A DNA stretch of 18,788 bases, taken from positions 3,255,802 through 3,274,589 of the forward strand of contig NZ_JAUDRJ010000003.1 of the NCBI RefSeq assembly GCF_030382115.1, written 5' to 3'. Shown one piece after another: positions 1 to 7,632 of this stretch. The stretch comes from Nostoc sp. GT001 (GTDB taxonomy: Bacteria > Cyanobacteriota > Cyanobacteriia > Cyanobacteriales > Nostocaceae). Position numbers and translations under genes: made by a program. The first letter of the stretch is position 1. Every line of letters begins with the position of its first letter. Under the pieces are notes generated by a model that saw only the letters and a list, made by a program, of their open reading frames with translations, had not been told where the DNA came from and made no database searches.

Positions 1-3
1 GTT

Positions 4-492
4 ATGGCGAATTGGTCAGATTCTTATCTCGGCAAGTTACGACAAGTTGTAGGCGATCGCATACTTCTATTATTTGGCACACGTGTGATTATTGAAGATA
101 ATTTAGGGCGTGTTTTATTGCAAAAGCGGAGTGATTTCAAACTTTGGGGGCTACCTGGCGGTTGTCCTGAAATAGGTGAATCTGCCGAAGAATGTTCAGC
201 ACGAGAGGTTTTTGAAGAAACTGGTTTAACGGTTAAGCGTTTTGCCGCTGTGGGGTTTTCTTCTAATCCAGCCTTTGAAGCTGTAACTTATCCTAACGGC
301 GATCGCGTCCAAAATTTCATTTTAATTTTGCGAGCCGTTGAATGGTCAGGCAGTCTCGCTTGCTTAGATGGAGAATCGCTGGCGCTGGAATTTTTTGATT
401 TGGCTGATTTACCTACATTAATGCCAAACGATCGCCCCGTTTTAGAAAAGTTTCAAGAATACAAAAAAAGCGGCGAATTCCTTATGTTCTAA
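4..492 (+). CDS. Nudix hydrolase
   Basis: This is a 162-residue Nudix-family pyrophosphohydrolase, a class that cleaves nucleoside diphosphates linked to another group. The substrate cannot be told from sequence. The Nudix box is complete at residues 53-75: G53, five residues, E59, seven residues, then REVFEETGL, with the metal-binding glutamates E71 and E72 present. The N-terminal part (residues 20-50) carries the beta strands that lead into the box ([18 protein letters not shown]). The length is normal for a single-domain member. The start lies 4 bases from the window edge, so its ribosome binding site cannot be seen and an upstream start is possible. The stop overlaps the convergent ABC-transporter gene by 4 bp. 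Family assignment is firm; function is open. Confidence 0.9.
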   Translation: MANWSDSYLGKLRQVVGDRILLLFGTRVIIEDNLGRVLLQKRSDFKLWGLPGGCPEIGESAEECSAREVFEETGLTVKRFAAVGFSSNPAFEAVTYPNGDRVQNFILILRAVEWSGSLACLDGESLALEFFDLADLPTLMPNDRPVLEKFQEYKKSGEFLMF

Positions 493-1223
493 AGCATTTT
501 TTCTAAGAACTGCTTGGCGCGATCGCACTGAGGATTTTGGAAAAACTCGTTAGGGGTAGCGTCTTCTGCTAAACTTCCCTGGTCGAGGAACATAATTCGA
601 TTGGCAACTTCTCTTGCAAACCCCATTTCATGAGTAACGATCGCCATTGTCATACCTGATAGCGCTAAATCTTTCATCACTTCCAGCACATCTTTGACCA
701 TTTCAGGATCTAGTGCAGAGGTAGGTTCATCAAACAAAATCATCTGAGGTTCCATTGCTAATGCCCGCGCGATCGCTACTCGCTGTTTTTGTCCCCCGGA
801 TAGTTTCGATGGGTACACAGATACTTTTTCTTCTAAACCTACCTTAGCAAGCAATTCTAAGCCATGTTCTTCTGCTTTTTGCTTGTTAACACCTTTCACC
901 TTTATGGGTGCGTAGGTGACATTTTGCAGCACATTCATGTGAGGAAACAAATTAAAATGTTGAAATACCATCACTAATTGCTGACGCACCTTAGCAATGT
1001 TTGCTTTAGGCTTAGTAATTTCTTGGTCGTGAAAGTAGATTCTGCCTCTGGTAGGTTGTTCTAACAAGTTTATGCATCGTAAAAAGGTAGACTTACCTGA
1101 ACCAGAAGGGCCTAATATGGCAACCACTTCTCCCTGATAAAACTCAGTGGAAATATCTTTGAGTACGTCAAGTTTGCCAAAGGATTTACATAAGAATTCT
1201 GTGCGAATTACTACATTATTCAC
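489..1223 (-). CDS. Polar amino-acid ABC transporter ATP-binding protein (GlnQ/HisP type)
   Basis: This 244-residue ATPase powers import of polar amino acids through the fused permease encoded just upstream. All ABC motifs are visible: Walker [10 protein letters not shown] at 38-46, Q-loop Q88, signature LSGGQKQR at 141-148, Walker B ILFDEP at 162-167, D-loop SALD at 169-172 and H-switch H198. The start codon is GTG (1221-1223). It is preceded by a near-perfect AAAGGAGG Shine-Dalgarno sequence about 10 bases upstream, lying inside the last codons of the permease gene. The two genes overlap by 8 bp, so they are one operon and probably translationally coupled. Cyanobacterial relatives include GlnQ- and BgtA-like ATPases; the exact substrate is not visible. 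Confidence 0.93.
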   Translation of the reverse strand: MNNVVIRTEFLCKSFGKLDVLKDISTEFYQGEVVAILGPSGSGKSTFLRCINLLEQPTRGRIYFHDQEITKPKANIAKVRQQLVMVFQHFNLFPHMNVLQNVTYAPIKVKGVNKQKAEEHGLELLAKVGLEEKVSVYPSKLSGGQKQRVAIARALAMEPQMILFDEPTSALDPEMVKDVLEVMKDLALSGMTMAIVTHEMGFAREVANRIMFLDQGSLAEDATPNEFFQNPQCDRAKQFLEKML

Positions 1224-2706
1224 TTTCCCGTAACCTCCTTTCTAAAGCGGATGCACCCAAGGTCATACCCATTACCAAAACATAGTAGATTAACCCTGCA
1301 AATAACAGTGGTTCAAAATAAATATACTTATTTGCACCAACGATTTGGGCGCTGCGTAATATTTCCACCACCCCAATGGTTGACACCAGCGCGGAATCTT
1401 TAAGCAATCCAATAGTTTCATTTACTAACGCGGGAAGAATATTCTTCAATGCTTGCGGTAAAATCACATCCCACATCATCAACCAATAGGGAACACCCAT
1501 AGACATTGCCGCTTCACTTTGCCCTTTATCCACCGCTTGAATTCCACCTCTGATGGTTTCCGACATATAAGCGCCAGAATTTAAGGTAAAAGTTAGCACA
1601 CCAGCCTGCAATGCTGAAATGTCATAGCCTGTAAGCTGGGGTGTTGCGTAGTAAACTAATGCCAACTGTAATAGCAAAGGTGTACCTCGAAAAACAGAGG
1701 TGTAGGCATTCGCAACCCAAGTAAGCGGCTTGATGCCGAGAATTTTTAACAGAGACAAGATTGTTCCCCAGATTAACCCCAAGGTTACAGATAGTAGCGT
1801 GAACAACAAAGTTAACGGGATTCCCCGCAGAATAAAGGGAATATCGGGAAGGATTCTGGTGAAGTCGAGATTCAATCCGCCTTTGGTAGGAGTTGAAGAT
1901 GCAGGATTGGCGGTGGTGTTCTCTGAAAACCATTTGGTGACAAGTTTGGCCAATGTGCCATCGTCCTTCATTTGTTGAAGAACTTTGTTAAAGGGTTCTA
2001 CAAAAGAAGAACCTTTGGGAAAAGCGATCGCAGATCCACTTGCTTCCTCTGAGGGAATAGTATTAAATTCTAAATCTGGGTTAGCTTGGGCGAATCCTTT
2101 AGCGACGGTATCCTCAACAATTGCTGCATCAATTCGTCCAGATTTGATTTCTTGAACTACTTCCGGCACTTTGTTGAGTTGCTTTAGCTGAATACCTGCA
2201 ACTTTTTTAGCAATTTTTTGGGCATTTTGTTCTTGTATTGTTCCTAGTTGTACCCCAAGCTTTTTTCCTGATAAGTCTTGGGGTTGCTTCAGGTTGCTAC
2301 CTTTAGGAGCGACAATTGTATCTTTGGCTTCGTAATAAATAATTGAAAAGTCAATATTTTTTTGACGTTCTGGAGTCGGAGTCATCCCAGCCATGACAAA
2401 ATCAGCGCGATTTGCTTGGAGTGCAGGAATTAACCCATTAAAATCAGATTCCATTATTTGAAGTTTAAACCCTAGCTTTTCAGCAAGGGTTTTGGCAATA
2501 TCTATATCAAAGCCAACAATTTGGCGATCGCCTCCTTTCGTATCATAAAACTCATAAGGAGGATAATCTGGGGAAGTAATCATCGTTAGGGTGTCTTTCC
2601 CTAAAGGTGAAGCAGCTTTTAGAGAATTACTATGTCCGATGATGATGCTGATTCCTACTGCTGCTACAACCAGTATCGTCAATAGCCATCCTTTTTTTTT
2701 CTTCAT
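1216..2706 (-). CDS. Amino-acid ABC transporter, fused substrate-binding protein and permease
   Basis: This 496-residue protein combines two subunits of a polar amino-acid importer. Residues 1-31 are a lysine-rich start plus hydrophobic segment that exports or anchors the next part. Residues about 38-262 are a type-3 solute-binding domain ([27 protein letters not shown]). A linker rich in N, T, S and P (263-280) follows. Residues about 285-490 are the HisM-type permease with several membrane spans and the EAA loop at about 398-417 (EAAMSMG ... ILP), which docks on the ATPase. Such fusions are known in cyanobacteria (BgtB-like basic amino acid/glutamine systems) and in Gram-positive GlnP. The 8-bp overlap with the ATPase gene supports one importer. 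Whether it prefers glutamine, glutamate or basic amino acids is not readable. The Shine-Dalgarno signal is weak (CGGAA). Confidence 0.92.
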   Translation of the reverse strand: MKKKKGWLLTILVVAAVGISIIIGHSNSLKAASPLGKDTLTMITSPDYPPYEFYDTKGGDRQIVGFDIDIAKTLAEKLGFKLQIMESDFNGLIPALQANRADFVMAGMTPTPERQKNIDFSIIYYEAKDTIVAPKGSNLKQPQDLSGKKLGVQLGTIQEQNAQKIAKKVAGIQLKQLNKVPEVVQEIKSGRIDAAIVEDTVAKGFAQANPDLEFNTIPSEEASGSAIAFPKGSSFVEPFNKVLQQMKDDGTLAKLVTKWFSENTTANPASSTPTKGGLNLDFTRILPDIPFILRGIPLTLLFTLLSVTLGLIWGTILSLLKILGIKPLTWVANAYTSVFRGTPLLLQLALVYYATPQLTGYDISALQAGVLTFTLNSGAYMSETIRGGIQAVDKGQSEAAMSMGVPYWLMMWDVILPQALKNILPALVNETIGLLKDSALVSTIGVVEILRSAQIVGANKYIYFEPLLFAGLIYYVLVMGMTLGASALERRLRESE

Positions 2707-2757
2707 AAAATATTCCGCACTTAAACTGCTACATCAATCGAGCAAATAATACCTGTG

Positions 2758-2771
2758 ATATCATGTCCGCT
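2758..2771 (+). repeat. Solo terminal inverted repeat of the 14578-14724 MITE-like family
   Basis: ATATCATGTCCGCT here matches the end of the MITE-like element at 14578-14724 (13-14 identical bases), but no opposing partner was found nearby. It lies about 52-65 bases upstream of the fused binding protein-permease start, where a promoter would be expected. It may be a relic of a deleted element. Confidence 0.55.
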
Positions 2772-2828
2772 GAATGGCTATGGTGTACACACAAATTTTC
2801 TAAATATTTCCCCACTTCTTGCTCTGCA

Positions 2829-3017
2829 ATGCCATTGCATCGACTTGTTATGCCATTGCATCGACTTGTTATGCCATTGCATCGACTTGTTATGCCATTG
2901 CATCGGCTTGTTATGCCATTGCATTGGCTTGTTATGCCATTGCATCGACTTGTTATGCCATTGCATCGACTTGTTATGCCATTGCATCGGCTTGTTATGC
3001 CATTGCATCGACTTGCA
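2829..3017 (+). repeat. 21-bp tandem repeat, nine copies
   Basis: Nine head-to-tail copies of a 21-bp unit start ATGCCATTGCATCG and end ACTTGTT. Copies 1-3, 6, 7 and 9 read CGA in the variable triplet, copies 4 and 8 read CGG, and copy 5 reads TGG; copy 9 ends GCA instead of GTT. Because 21 is a multiple of three, several frames stay open through the array on both strands and give heptapeptide repeats. None has a ribosome binding site or a recognisable fold, so no gene is called. It lies between two divergently placed ends: upstream of the ABC importer and downstream of panE. Confidence 0.95.
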
Positions 3018-3048
3018 AGCCTTAATTAATGCATAATAAAGTCTCTGC

Positions 3049-3178
3049 TTAGGGAACTCTAATAAATAAATTATTCAATCTTGTGGGGTGGGCAACATGA
3101 GCGCCCAATTCACAGGACAGGCAAGATGCCCATCCCACAAGAAATATTGTGATATTTTATTACTTGGAAGTCCCTTAA
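3049..3178. mobile_element. MITE-like palindromic element A
   Basis: The core at 3080-3141 is a palindrome: CTTGTGGGGTGGGCA on the left is answered by TGCCCATCCCACAAG on the right. Outside it are weaker arms, AGGGAACTCTAATAAATAA on the left against the complement of TTATTACTTGGAAGTCCCT on the right, flanked by TTA on both sides. There is no coding capacity. The core is nearly identical to that of element B at 9241-9364, while the outer arms differ. It lies downstream of panE and could fold in its transcript. Confidence 0.6.
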
Positions 3179-3200
3179 TCCCATAAAAACTTCGGGACTG

Positions 3201-4181
3201 TCAAATTCTGACTTTAGTCGCCTCCAGCAACTTAACGCTGGCATAAATCGCATCAATATAAGGTGTAGGAATTTGAGTAAGTTTTCCCAATTCTGCCACC
3301 GCACCAACGATCGCGTCTATCTCCGTAGCGCGTCCGGCTTCAATATCTTGTAACATTGAGGTTTTATGGGAACCAACATTTTCTGCGCCATTAATTCGCT
3401 GTTCTAAAGTGATGCCAAACTTTATACCTAAGTTTTCTGCGATCGCTTGAGTTTCTGTCATCATTTGTCGCGCTAGTTCGCGGCTGAGGGGATAACGACA
3501 AATATCCTCTAGAGTCGCACCAGTTAAGGCACTGATGGGATTAAACGCTACATTTCCCCACAACTTGATCCAAATTTCCGTGCGAATCTGATTGCGGATT
3601 GGTGCTTTGAATCCTGCTTGTTTTAAAGTCTGTGCTAATAATTGGATGCGATCGCTTTTACTACCATCGATTTCACCGAGAGTAAAGCGATCGCCTTCAA
3701 TATGTTTGATTACACCCGGTTCAATTATCTCAGTTGCCGGGTAAACCACACAACCGATAGCGCGTTCAGCACCGATACTAGCTTCAATAATCCCATCTGC
3801 GTCGACAGATTGAATCCGCGTACCTTCATATTCACCGCCATGCTTGCGAAAGTACCACCAAGGAACGCCATTTTGAGCTGTCACCACCATCGTGTGAGGA
3901 TTGTAGAGTGCAGGGAGAAAAGGTGCGATCGCACGAACACTGTGAGCCTTCACAGTTAAAATTACTACATCCTGTAGCCCCGCTTCTTGAATATCGCTAG
4001 TTGCCAGAAATGGAGTAGCAATTTGGCTAGAACCATCTGCCATGAGTAACTTCAGCCCATTTTTTTGAATTGCCTCCAAATGAGAACCACGCGCGATTAG
4101 TGTCACCTCTTCACCCGCCAGTGCCAATTTCGCCCCTAAATATCCACCAATCGCACCCGCGCCAACAATACAGATTTTCAT
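3201..4181 (-). CDS. panE: 2-dehydropantoate 2-reductase
   Basis: This 326-residue protein of the ApbA/PanE family reduces 2-dehydropantoate to pantoate with NADPH in the cytoplasm, a step in pantothenate and coenzyme A synthesis. The dinucleotide-binding motif GAGAIG is at 7-12, right after the first strand. The C-terminal ApbA domain contains IWIKLWGN, whose K206 aligns in position with the catalytic lysine of the family, and NPISALTGAT at 214-223. Late in the protein, SMLQDIEAGRATEIDAI (275-291) is also typical. The length is slightly above the usual 300 or so. The ATG start is the only sensible one. Other ketopantoate-reductase-like paralogues exist in many genomes, so pantoate synthesis is likely but not proven. 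Confidence 0.88.
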   Translation of the reverse strand: MKICIVGAGAIGGYLGAKLALAGEEVTLIARGSHLEAIQKNGLKLLMADGSSQIATPFLATSDIQEAGLQDVVILTVKAHSVRAIAPFLPALYNPHTMVVTAQNGVPWWYFRKHGGEYEGTRIQSVDADGIIEASIGAERAIGCVVYPATEIIEPGVIKHIEGDRFTLGEIDGSKSDRIQLLAQTLKQAGFKAPIRNQIRTEIWIKLWGNVAFNPISALTGATLEDICRYPLSRELARQMMTETQAIAENLGIKFGITLEQRINGAENVGSHKTSMLQDIEAGRATEIDAIVGAVAELGKLTQIPTPYIDAIYASVKLLEATKVRI

Positions 4182-4273
4182 TTAGCCAAAAAATATGATT
4201 TGTAGAAAACGGTATCCAATTAAGTTCCCAGTAGTAAATTCTCCAGATCAGAGTGGAAAAATTCACAACTACT

Positions 4274-4333
4274 ACTCATTACTCATTACTCATTACTCAT
4301 TACTCATTACTCATTACTCATTACTCATTACTC
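4274..4333 (+). repeat. Heptameric tandem repeat (ACTCATT)x8
   Basis: Eight perfect ACTCATT units plus a partial one. This is the short tandemly repeated repetitive sequence type common in Nostoc-group genomes and the same unit as in the large array at 10965-11530. The array runs 9 bases or more into the 3' end of the phosphatase gene on the minus strand and supplies its last codons and TAA stop. Confidence 0.95.
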
Positions 4334-5196
4334 CTAAAGCTTCGCATCGCTTCTAATAAATCTTGATGAACAGATTTTGAAGCAGCTACGATCAATCCAG
4401 GCATACTATAGTTTTGACAAGTATGCAGTGGCGGTAAAATCGAACCGTCCAAAGTAGTTACAATCCAGCCAGCCTCTTTTGCAATAAAAGCGAGTGCAGC
4501 ACTATCAAGAAATTTGCCCGATTTAATGACTGCTCCGCTCAAGTCGCCACTGAGAATACCATTAAGATTGGGAATTTGAATATCACTAGAGTAATCAGCC
4601 GCTATATCGATTACTTTATATCGATCTTTTAATAAATGTGCGATGGAATTCATTCCCCATCCCAATAAAATAGAAGGTTTGGCGGACGTTATATCTAATG
4701 GGGCACAAGCTTCTAAATTCATCTCCAGCGTGCCTTTAAAAGCACCTTCACCTCTAAGGGCGTAAAAATAAATGTTTTGGGCAGGAGAAATGGCAATTAC
4801 TGCTTCAAAGTCATCCGCATTTAGAATACTGAGAATAATTTGGTAATTAGAATGTCCATCCATATAAAACTTTGTGCCATCAATCGGGTCAAGTGTTACT
4901 AAGTAATCACCTTCTGAACCGAGTTCGGTAGCGCGAAAATATTTGGTATTATTAGAACTTTCATATTCTTCACCATAAAAGCGAATATCTGGGAAAGTTC
5001 CTAGTAATACTACTTCTACTAAATTTTGAATAGCCACATCTGCATCAGTAAGAGCGGCACTAAAAAAGTTGTTTGCTTGTTCTTTGGCAGGAAGTGCAGC
5101 AATTTTTGGTTGTAGAAAATGGGCATAGGCTGCTGCTACTTTGAGATGGGGGAGTAAAGTCTCTAAAATTAATCGAGTAGTTGGTTTTGTGGACAT
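4321..5196 (-). CDS. Inositol monophosphatase family protein
   Basis: This 291-residue member of the lithium-sensitive, magnesium-dependent phosphatase fold hydrolyses a small phosphate ester. Inositol phosphate, 3'-phosphoadenosine phosphate (CysQ type) or a sugar phosphate are all possible. Metal-binding motifs are present: GEEYE at 75-79, DPIDGT at 103-108 and, less canonical, LDSAAL at 230-235 in place of the usual WDxAA. The ATG start has AAGGAG 9 bases upstream. The 3' end is unusual: the final residues (RSNE) and TAA are encoded by the ACTCATT heptamer array. The array supplies stops in this direction, so the original C-terminus may have been trimmed or replaced. The family call is firm; substrate is unknown. 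Confidence 0.85.
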   Translation of the reverse strand: MSTKPTTRLILETLLPHLKVAAAYAHFLQPKIAALPAKEQANNFFSAALTDADVAIQNLVEVVLLGTFPDIRFYGEEYESSNNTKYFRATELGSEGDYLVTLDPIDGTKFYMDGHSNYQIILSILNADDFEAVIAISPAQNIYFYALRGEGAFKGTLEMNLEACAPLDITSAKPSILLGWGMNSIAHLLKDRYKVIDIAADYSSDIQIPNLNGILSGDLSGAVIKSGKFLDSAALAFIAKEAGWIVTTLDGSILPPLHTCQNYSMPGLIVAASKSVHQDLLEAMRSFRSNE

Positions 5197-5267
5197 TGCA
5201 GCAAACTCCTTTTAGAAATGATCTACCGTCCGCAAGGCAATAGAATTCTATATCTAGACAAAATTAC

Positions 5268-5292
5268 GGTATCATTTGGATGCAATGATACC
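5268..5292. promoter_or_regulatory. 9-bp inverted repeat upstream of the phosphatase gene
   Basis: GGTATCATT, a 7-base spacer and AATGATACC form a perfect inverted repeat 72-96 bases upstream of the phosphatase start and downstream of the secreted-protein stop. On the minus strand the stem is followed by TAATTTTG, too weak for a convincing terminator. It could be an operator or a weak terminator. Confidence 0.35.
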
Positions 5293-5364
5293 ACCGTTGC
5301 TATATTACTTTAATCTGTATGTCTCTAAGAGCCTATAGAGGAGTAAGCTCAAAATAGAAGTGGG

Positions 5365-5853
5365 TTAAGGGGCAATGATTAGGGTCGCAGAAAAACTAAT
5401 GGGTAATTCCCTATCTTCTAATCCTAAATTTTCAAAACCTGGTTTAGTTGGTGCAGAAAAAACCTCTAAATAACCTGGTGTCGGCAAAAAACTAGCGAAA
5501 AATGGACTAGAATAATTTCCTCCCGAAGTGGAATAGGCAAAACCCTTATCTGTTAATTGCTGAGTATTAAGGCTAATTAAATTATCAATATCAAAAGGTT
5601 CGTTTCCTGGCATTGGAGTACCAGCGGGTTGCAGGCCAGTAATTGTTTCACCATTTCGTGTACCAGTAATTTCAGTAATCAGGTAAAAACCCAAATCGTT
5701 AGGGGTGTCATTAGTCGTCAAAGTACCGTTCGCCGCTATGCCAGTACCAGAATAATTCCAACTCCAACTTAAAGCAGAAGCGGCTGGCATTGTCCCGAAA
5801 ACTAATCCAGATATGGTGGCAAGGGCTATAACAGATAAAGCTAGATTTTTCAT
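5365..5853 (-). CDS. Small secreted protein, PEP-CTERM-family-like ectodomain without the anchor
   Basis: This 162-residue protein has a clear signal peptide (residues 1-27, cleavage expected after ASA at 25-27). The mature part contains NGTLTTND ... GFYLITEITGTRNGETI (43-71). That pattern, a GTLTT strand followed by Y-x-I-T-x-I-x-G-x-RNG, recurs in cyanobacterial exported proteins that end in a PEP-CTERM sorting signal. Here the protein ends ...SATLIIAP and stops with no PEP motif, membrane span or basic tail. The other frames past the stop do not show one either. It is therefore probably released to the periplasm or outside. Function is unknown. No operon partner is evident. Confidence 0.72.
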   Translation of the reverse strand: MKNLALSVIALATISGLVFGTMPAASALSWSWNYSGTGIAANGTLTTNDTPNDLGFYLITEITGTRNGETITGLQPAGTPMPGNEPFDIDNLISLNTQQLTDKGFAYSTSGGNYSSPFFASFLPTPGYLEVFSAPTKPGFENLGLEDRELPISFSATLIIAP

Positions 5854-5930
5854 GGAATTTGTGACTGCGATCGTTCCCGTGTATTATACGGAATTAGGAA
5901 AGATCGTATTATCAATTTTGCCTATATTAT

Positions 5931-6737
5931 TTAGCAGCGATCCCTACGGTGGTCACTGAGTGGCTGGTGAGCGGAGTCGAACCATGTCGAAGTGCGGGCT
6001 ACGCCTACGCATAACCACGCCAAAGCAGCATCAACATTACTAACCTGCTCTCCTGGCGGTACAGCCGGGCGATTTACCATCACAACCTTTACGCCCAGTT
6101 CTCGCGCTGCAATTATCTTGGGCTTTGTGGCATCGCCACCGCTATTTTTACTGACGATGGTATCAATGTTATTCTCAATCAGAATTTGTCTCTCATTATT
6201 GAGGGTAAAAGGCCCGCGATCGCACAATACCATCCCCGGCGGTACTAAAGCATCTTCGCCAGGAGGGTCAATCATCCGCATCAAAAACCAAATTTCCTCC
6301 AAATGAGCAAAAGCGCCCAGTTCTTGCCTTCCAACTGTCAAAAATACCCGCTGTGACTGATTTTGCAGGGCTATTGCTGCGGCTGCAACATTATCAACTT
6401 CAATCCAGCGATCGCCACTTTCTTTTTCCCAAGGTGGACGGATTAACATTAGACGGGGTACTCCAACTTCCGTTGCCGCATCTGCTGCATTGAAGGAAAT
6501 CTGGCTAGCGAAAGGATGGGTTGCATCAATTAACAAGTCGATTTGCATGACTCGCAGATAGTTAGCCAATCCAGCCGCACCACCGAAGCCTCCAACCCGC
6601 AAATCGCCCAACGGTACTGACGGTTCGCGGGTGCGGCTAGCTAGAGAAGTTATTACTTCTAACCCTTGGATAGTCGTAACTTTGGCAGCTAGTTCTGCTG
6701 CATCACCCGTCCCACCCAAAATCAAAACACGCATCAT
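5931..6737 (-). CDS. cobK: Precorrin-6A reductase
   Basis: CobK/CbiJ reduces precorrin-6A (or its cobalt form) to the dihydro product during corrin-ring synthesis, using NADPH. The 268-residue frame shows GGTGDA at 8-13 for the dinucleotide, DATHPFASQIS at 71-81, TVGRQELGAF at 134-143 and SKNSGGDATKPKI at 196-208, all typical of the family. The family match ends around LAWL at 239-242. The last 26 residues (CVGVARTS ... RRDRC) come from an inserted dispersed repeat (see 5940-6012), so the natural stop has been lost and the tail is probably not functional. Two ATGs occur in tandem (6737, 6734). The gene follows the riboswitch-led DUF1636 gene after about 220 bp and may share its control. Confidence 0.9.
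   Translation of the reverse strand: MMRVLILGGTGDAAELAAKVTTIQGLEVITSLASRTREPSVPLGDLRVGGFGGAAGLANYLRVMQIDLLIDATHPFASQISFNAADAATEVGVPRLMLIRPPWEKESGDRWIEVDNVAAAAIALQNQSQRVFLTVGRQELGAFAHLEEIWFLMRMIDPPGEDALVPPGMVLCDRGPFTLNNERQILIENNIDTIVSKNSGGDATKPKIIAARELGVKVVMVNRPAVPPGEQVSNVDAALAWLCVGVARTSTWFDSAHQPLSDHRRDRC
5940..6012. repeat. Dispersed repeat fragment at the 3' end of cobK
   Basis: This segment contains GCGGAGTCGAACC, TGTCGAAGTGCGGG and GGGCTACGCCTACGC. The last motif recurs at 14780-14793 and, partly, at 18000-18013 on the opposite strand. Such GTAGGCGTAGCCC/TCGAC fragments are scattered in Nostoc-type genomes. It encodes the extra 26 residues at the CobK C-terminus. Confidence 0.55.
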
Positions 6738-6742
6738 TAAAA

Positions 6743-6955
6743 AGGAGTCAGAATTCAGAATTCAAGATTCAGAATACTGTACCCATAAAAGGACAGGTTC
6801 AAGGAAGAAATATTTGAATTTCTTTTTGCCCACAGAGAAAGAGGTTTTAATCTATACTTACACTCTCGCGGACTCGCTTTGCTTGGCTCTATCAGCTATT
6901 CGTACAGAAAACTTTACTGAATTCTGACTCCTGACTCCTGACTTCTGACTTCTTC
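6743..6955. repeat. cobK-DUF1636 spacer with inverted and heptamer-like repeats
   Basis: The left end reads GGAGTCAGAATTCAGAATTC and the right end GAATTCTGACTCCTGACTCC, so the two ends could pair across about 150 bases. The right end (6916-6955) is a degenerate heptamer series of CTGACTC/CTGACTT units that reaches the stop codon of the DUF1636 gene. No gene is visible in the spacer. Confidence 0.6.
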
Positions 6956-6956
6956 T

Positions 6957-7370
6957 TCATAAAGGTGGAATCTTTGCTAAAATGCCCTTTTTCATTGCTT
7001 CTGGACGCTCTGACCAAGGCAGTAAACCATCTGCTTTAGCGTAGTATTGACTAGCACATTCCAGTACGGCAGAGGCACTACCATCAACAGCTAAATCACC
7101 AAATAAATATGTTAATTTACCTTTGGCACTAAAGGCGACTACACAAGAACGATTACAAGCACTCATACATTCAACTTCCTGAATTGGGAATTGATCTCGT
7201 AAGTCCCAATCTTGTGCCAGCTGCTGAAGTTGGTGTAGAAGCTTTTCACCACCACTTTCACCTAAACGTTTTCCATTTTGCCAAACACTGGCACAGGTTT
7301 TGCAAACAAATAAAGTATGTTCGGCAACTTCCATTGGACTGGTTGGGGAAATATTTACAGTCGTAGTCAT
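6957..7370 (-). CDS. DUF1636 family metal-binding (2Fe-2S ferredoxin-like) protein
   Basis: The protein has 137 residues. The cysteine pattern C23-x2-C26, C68-x3-C72-x3-C76 fits a thioredoxin-like ferredoxin or metal site, and DUF1636 proteins are often found with cobalamin genes. The role is not established; metal handling or electron transfer for corrin synthesis is inference. The frame extends upstream to an ATG at 7418, but that codon lies inside the conserved 3' end of the cobalamin riboswitch. The ATG at 7370 has GAGG 5 bases upstream and is chosen here. The riboswitch 40 bases upstream implies repression by B12. Downstream lies cobK. The stop codon abuts a CTGACTC-type heptamer series. 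Confidence 0.83.
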   Translation of the reverse strand: MTTTVNISPTSPMEVAEHTLFVCKTCASVWQNGKRLGESGGEKLLHQLQQLAQDWDLRDQFPIQEVECMSACNRSCVVAFSAKGKLTYLFGDLAVDGSASAVLECASQYYAKADGLLPWSERPEAMKKGILAKIPPL

Positions 7371-7408
7371 CTGTACCTCGCAGATATGTGAAACTAATAA
7401 ATCGATTT

Positions 7409-7548
7409 CGGCGGGCATCCTGACTCACTCAACTTGAGATTTTCTTTAATCTCAAATTGGTTCACAGTTGCGGGACAGCGCCGGATTTGCACCGAACTTT
7501 CCCCGTTACCTCTGGTAGCTGACTCCCACCAGAACCGAATAACCTTAT
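7409..7548 (-). promoter_or_regulatory. Cobalamin (B12) riboswitch
   Basis: Read on the minus strand, the segment has the conserved blocks of the class in order: GGTTCTGGTGGGAGTCAGCT, GGTAACGGGGAAAG, GGTGCAAATCC, GGCGCTGTCCCGCAACTGTG, and finally GTCAGGATGCCCGCC. Adenosyl- or other cobalamin binding normally lowers expression of the gene behind it. The leader ends about 40 bases before the chosen DUF1636 start, which carries its own GAGG, so control may be by masking that site. A hairpin (TTGAGATT ... AATCTCAA, about 7433-7455) inside the variable region is also visible. It probably controls DUF1636 and perhaps cobK, but not cobA, which lies upstream. Confidence 0.93.
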
Positions 7549-7571
7549 CGATCATACACTCGCAACAGCCA

Positions 7572-7604
7572 AGATCCCCGACTTATTGAAGAAGTCGGGG
7601 ATCT
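7572..7604. repeat. Perfect 13-bp hairpin between cobA and the riboswitch
   Basis: AGATCCCCGACTT, a 7-base loop and AAGTCGGGGATCT form a 13-bp perfect stem. It lies just downstream of cobA on the minus strand and could end its transcript, but no T-run follows on either strand. A related hairpin (AATTCCCGACTTCT ...) occurs at 10393-10423, so it may instead be a dispersed palindrome. Confidence 0.7.
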
Positions 7605-7632
7605 CGTTTGTGCGCGTTTGATTCAGGATTGC

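Noticed and set aside
2829..3017. CRISPR array
   Set aside because: The units are directly adjacent with no unique spacers, and no cas genes are present.
2755..3036. Four overlapping frames with heptapeptide repeats over the 21-bp array
   Set aside because: They are by-products of a stop-free 21-bp unit; both strands are equally open and none has initiation signals or a known fold.
7572..7604. Rho-independent terminator of cobA
   Set aside because: The stem is strong, but no T-run follows on either strand and a related hairpin occurs elsewhere, so it is listed as a palindrome with only possible terminator function.
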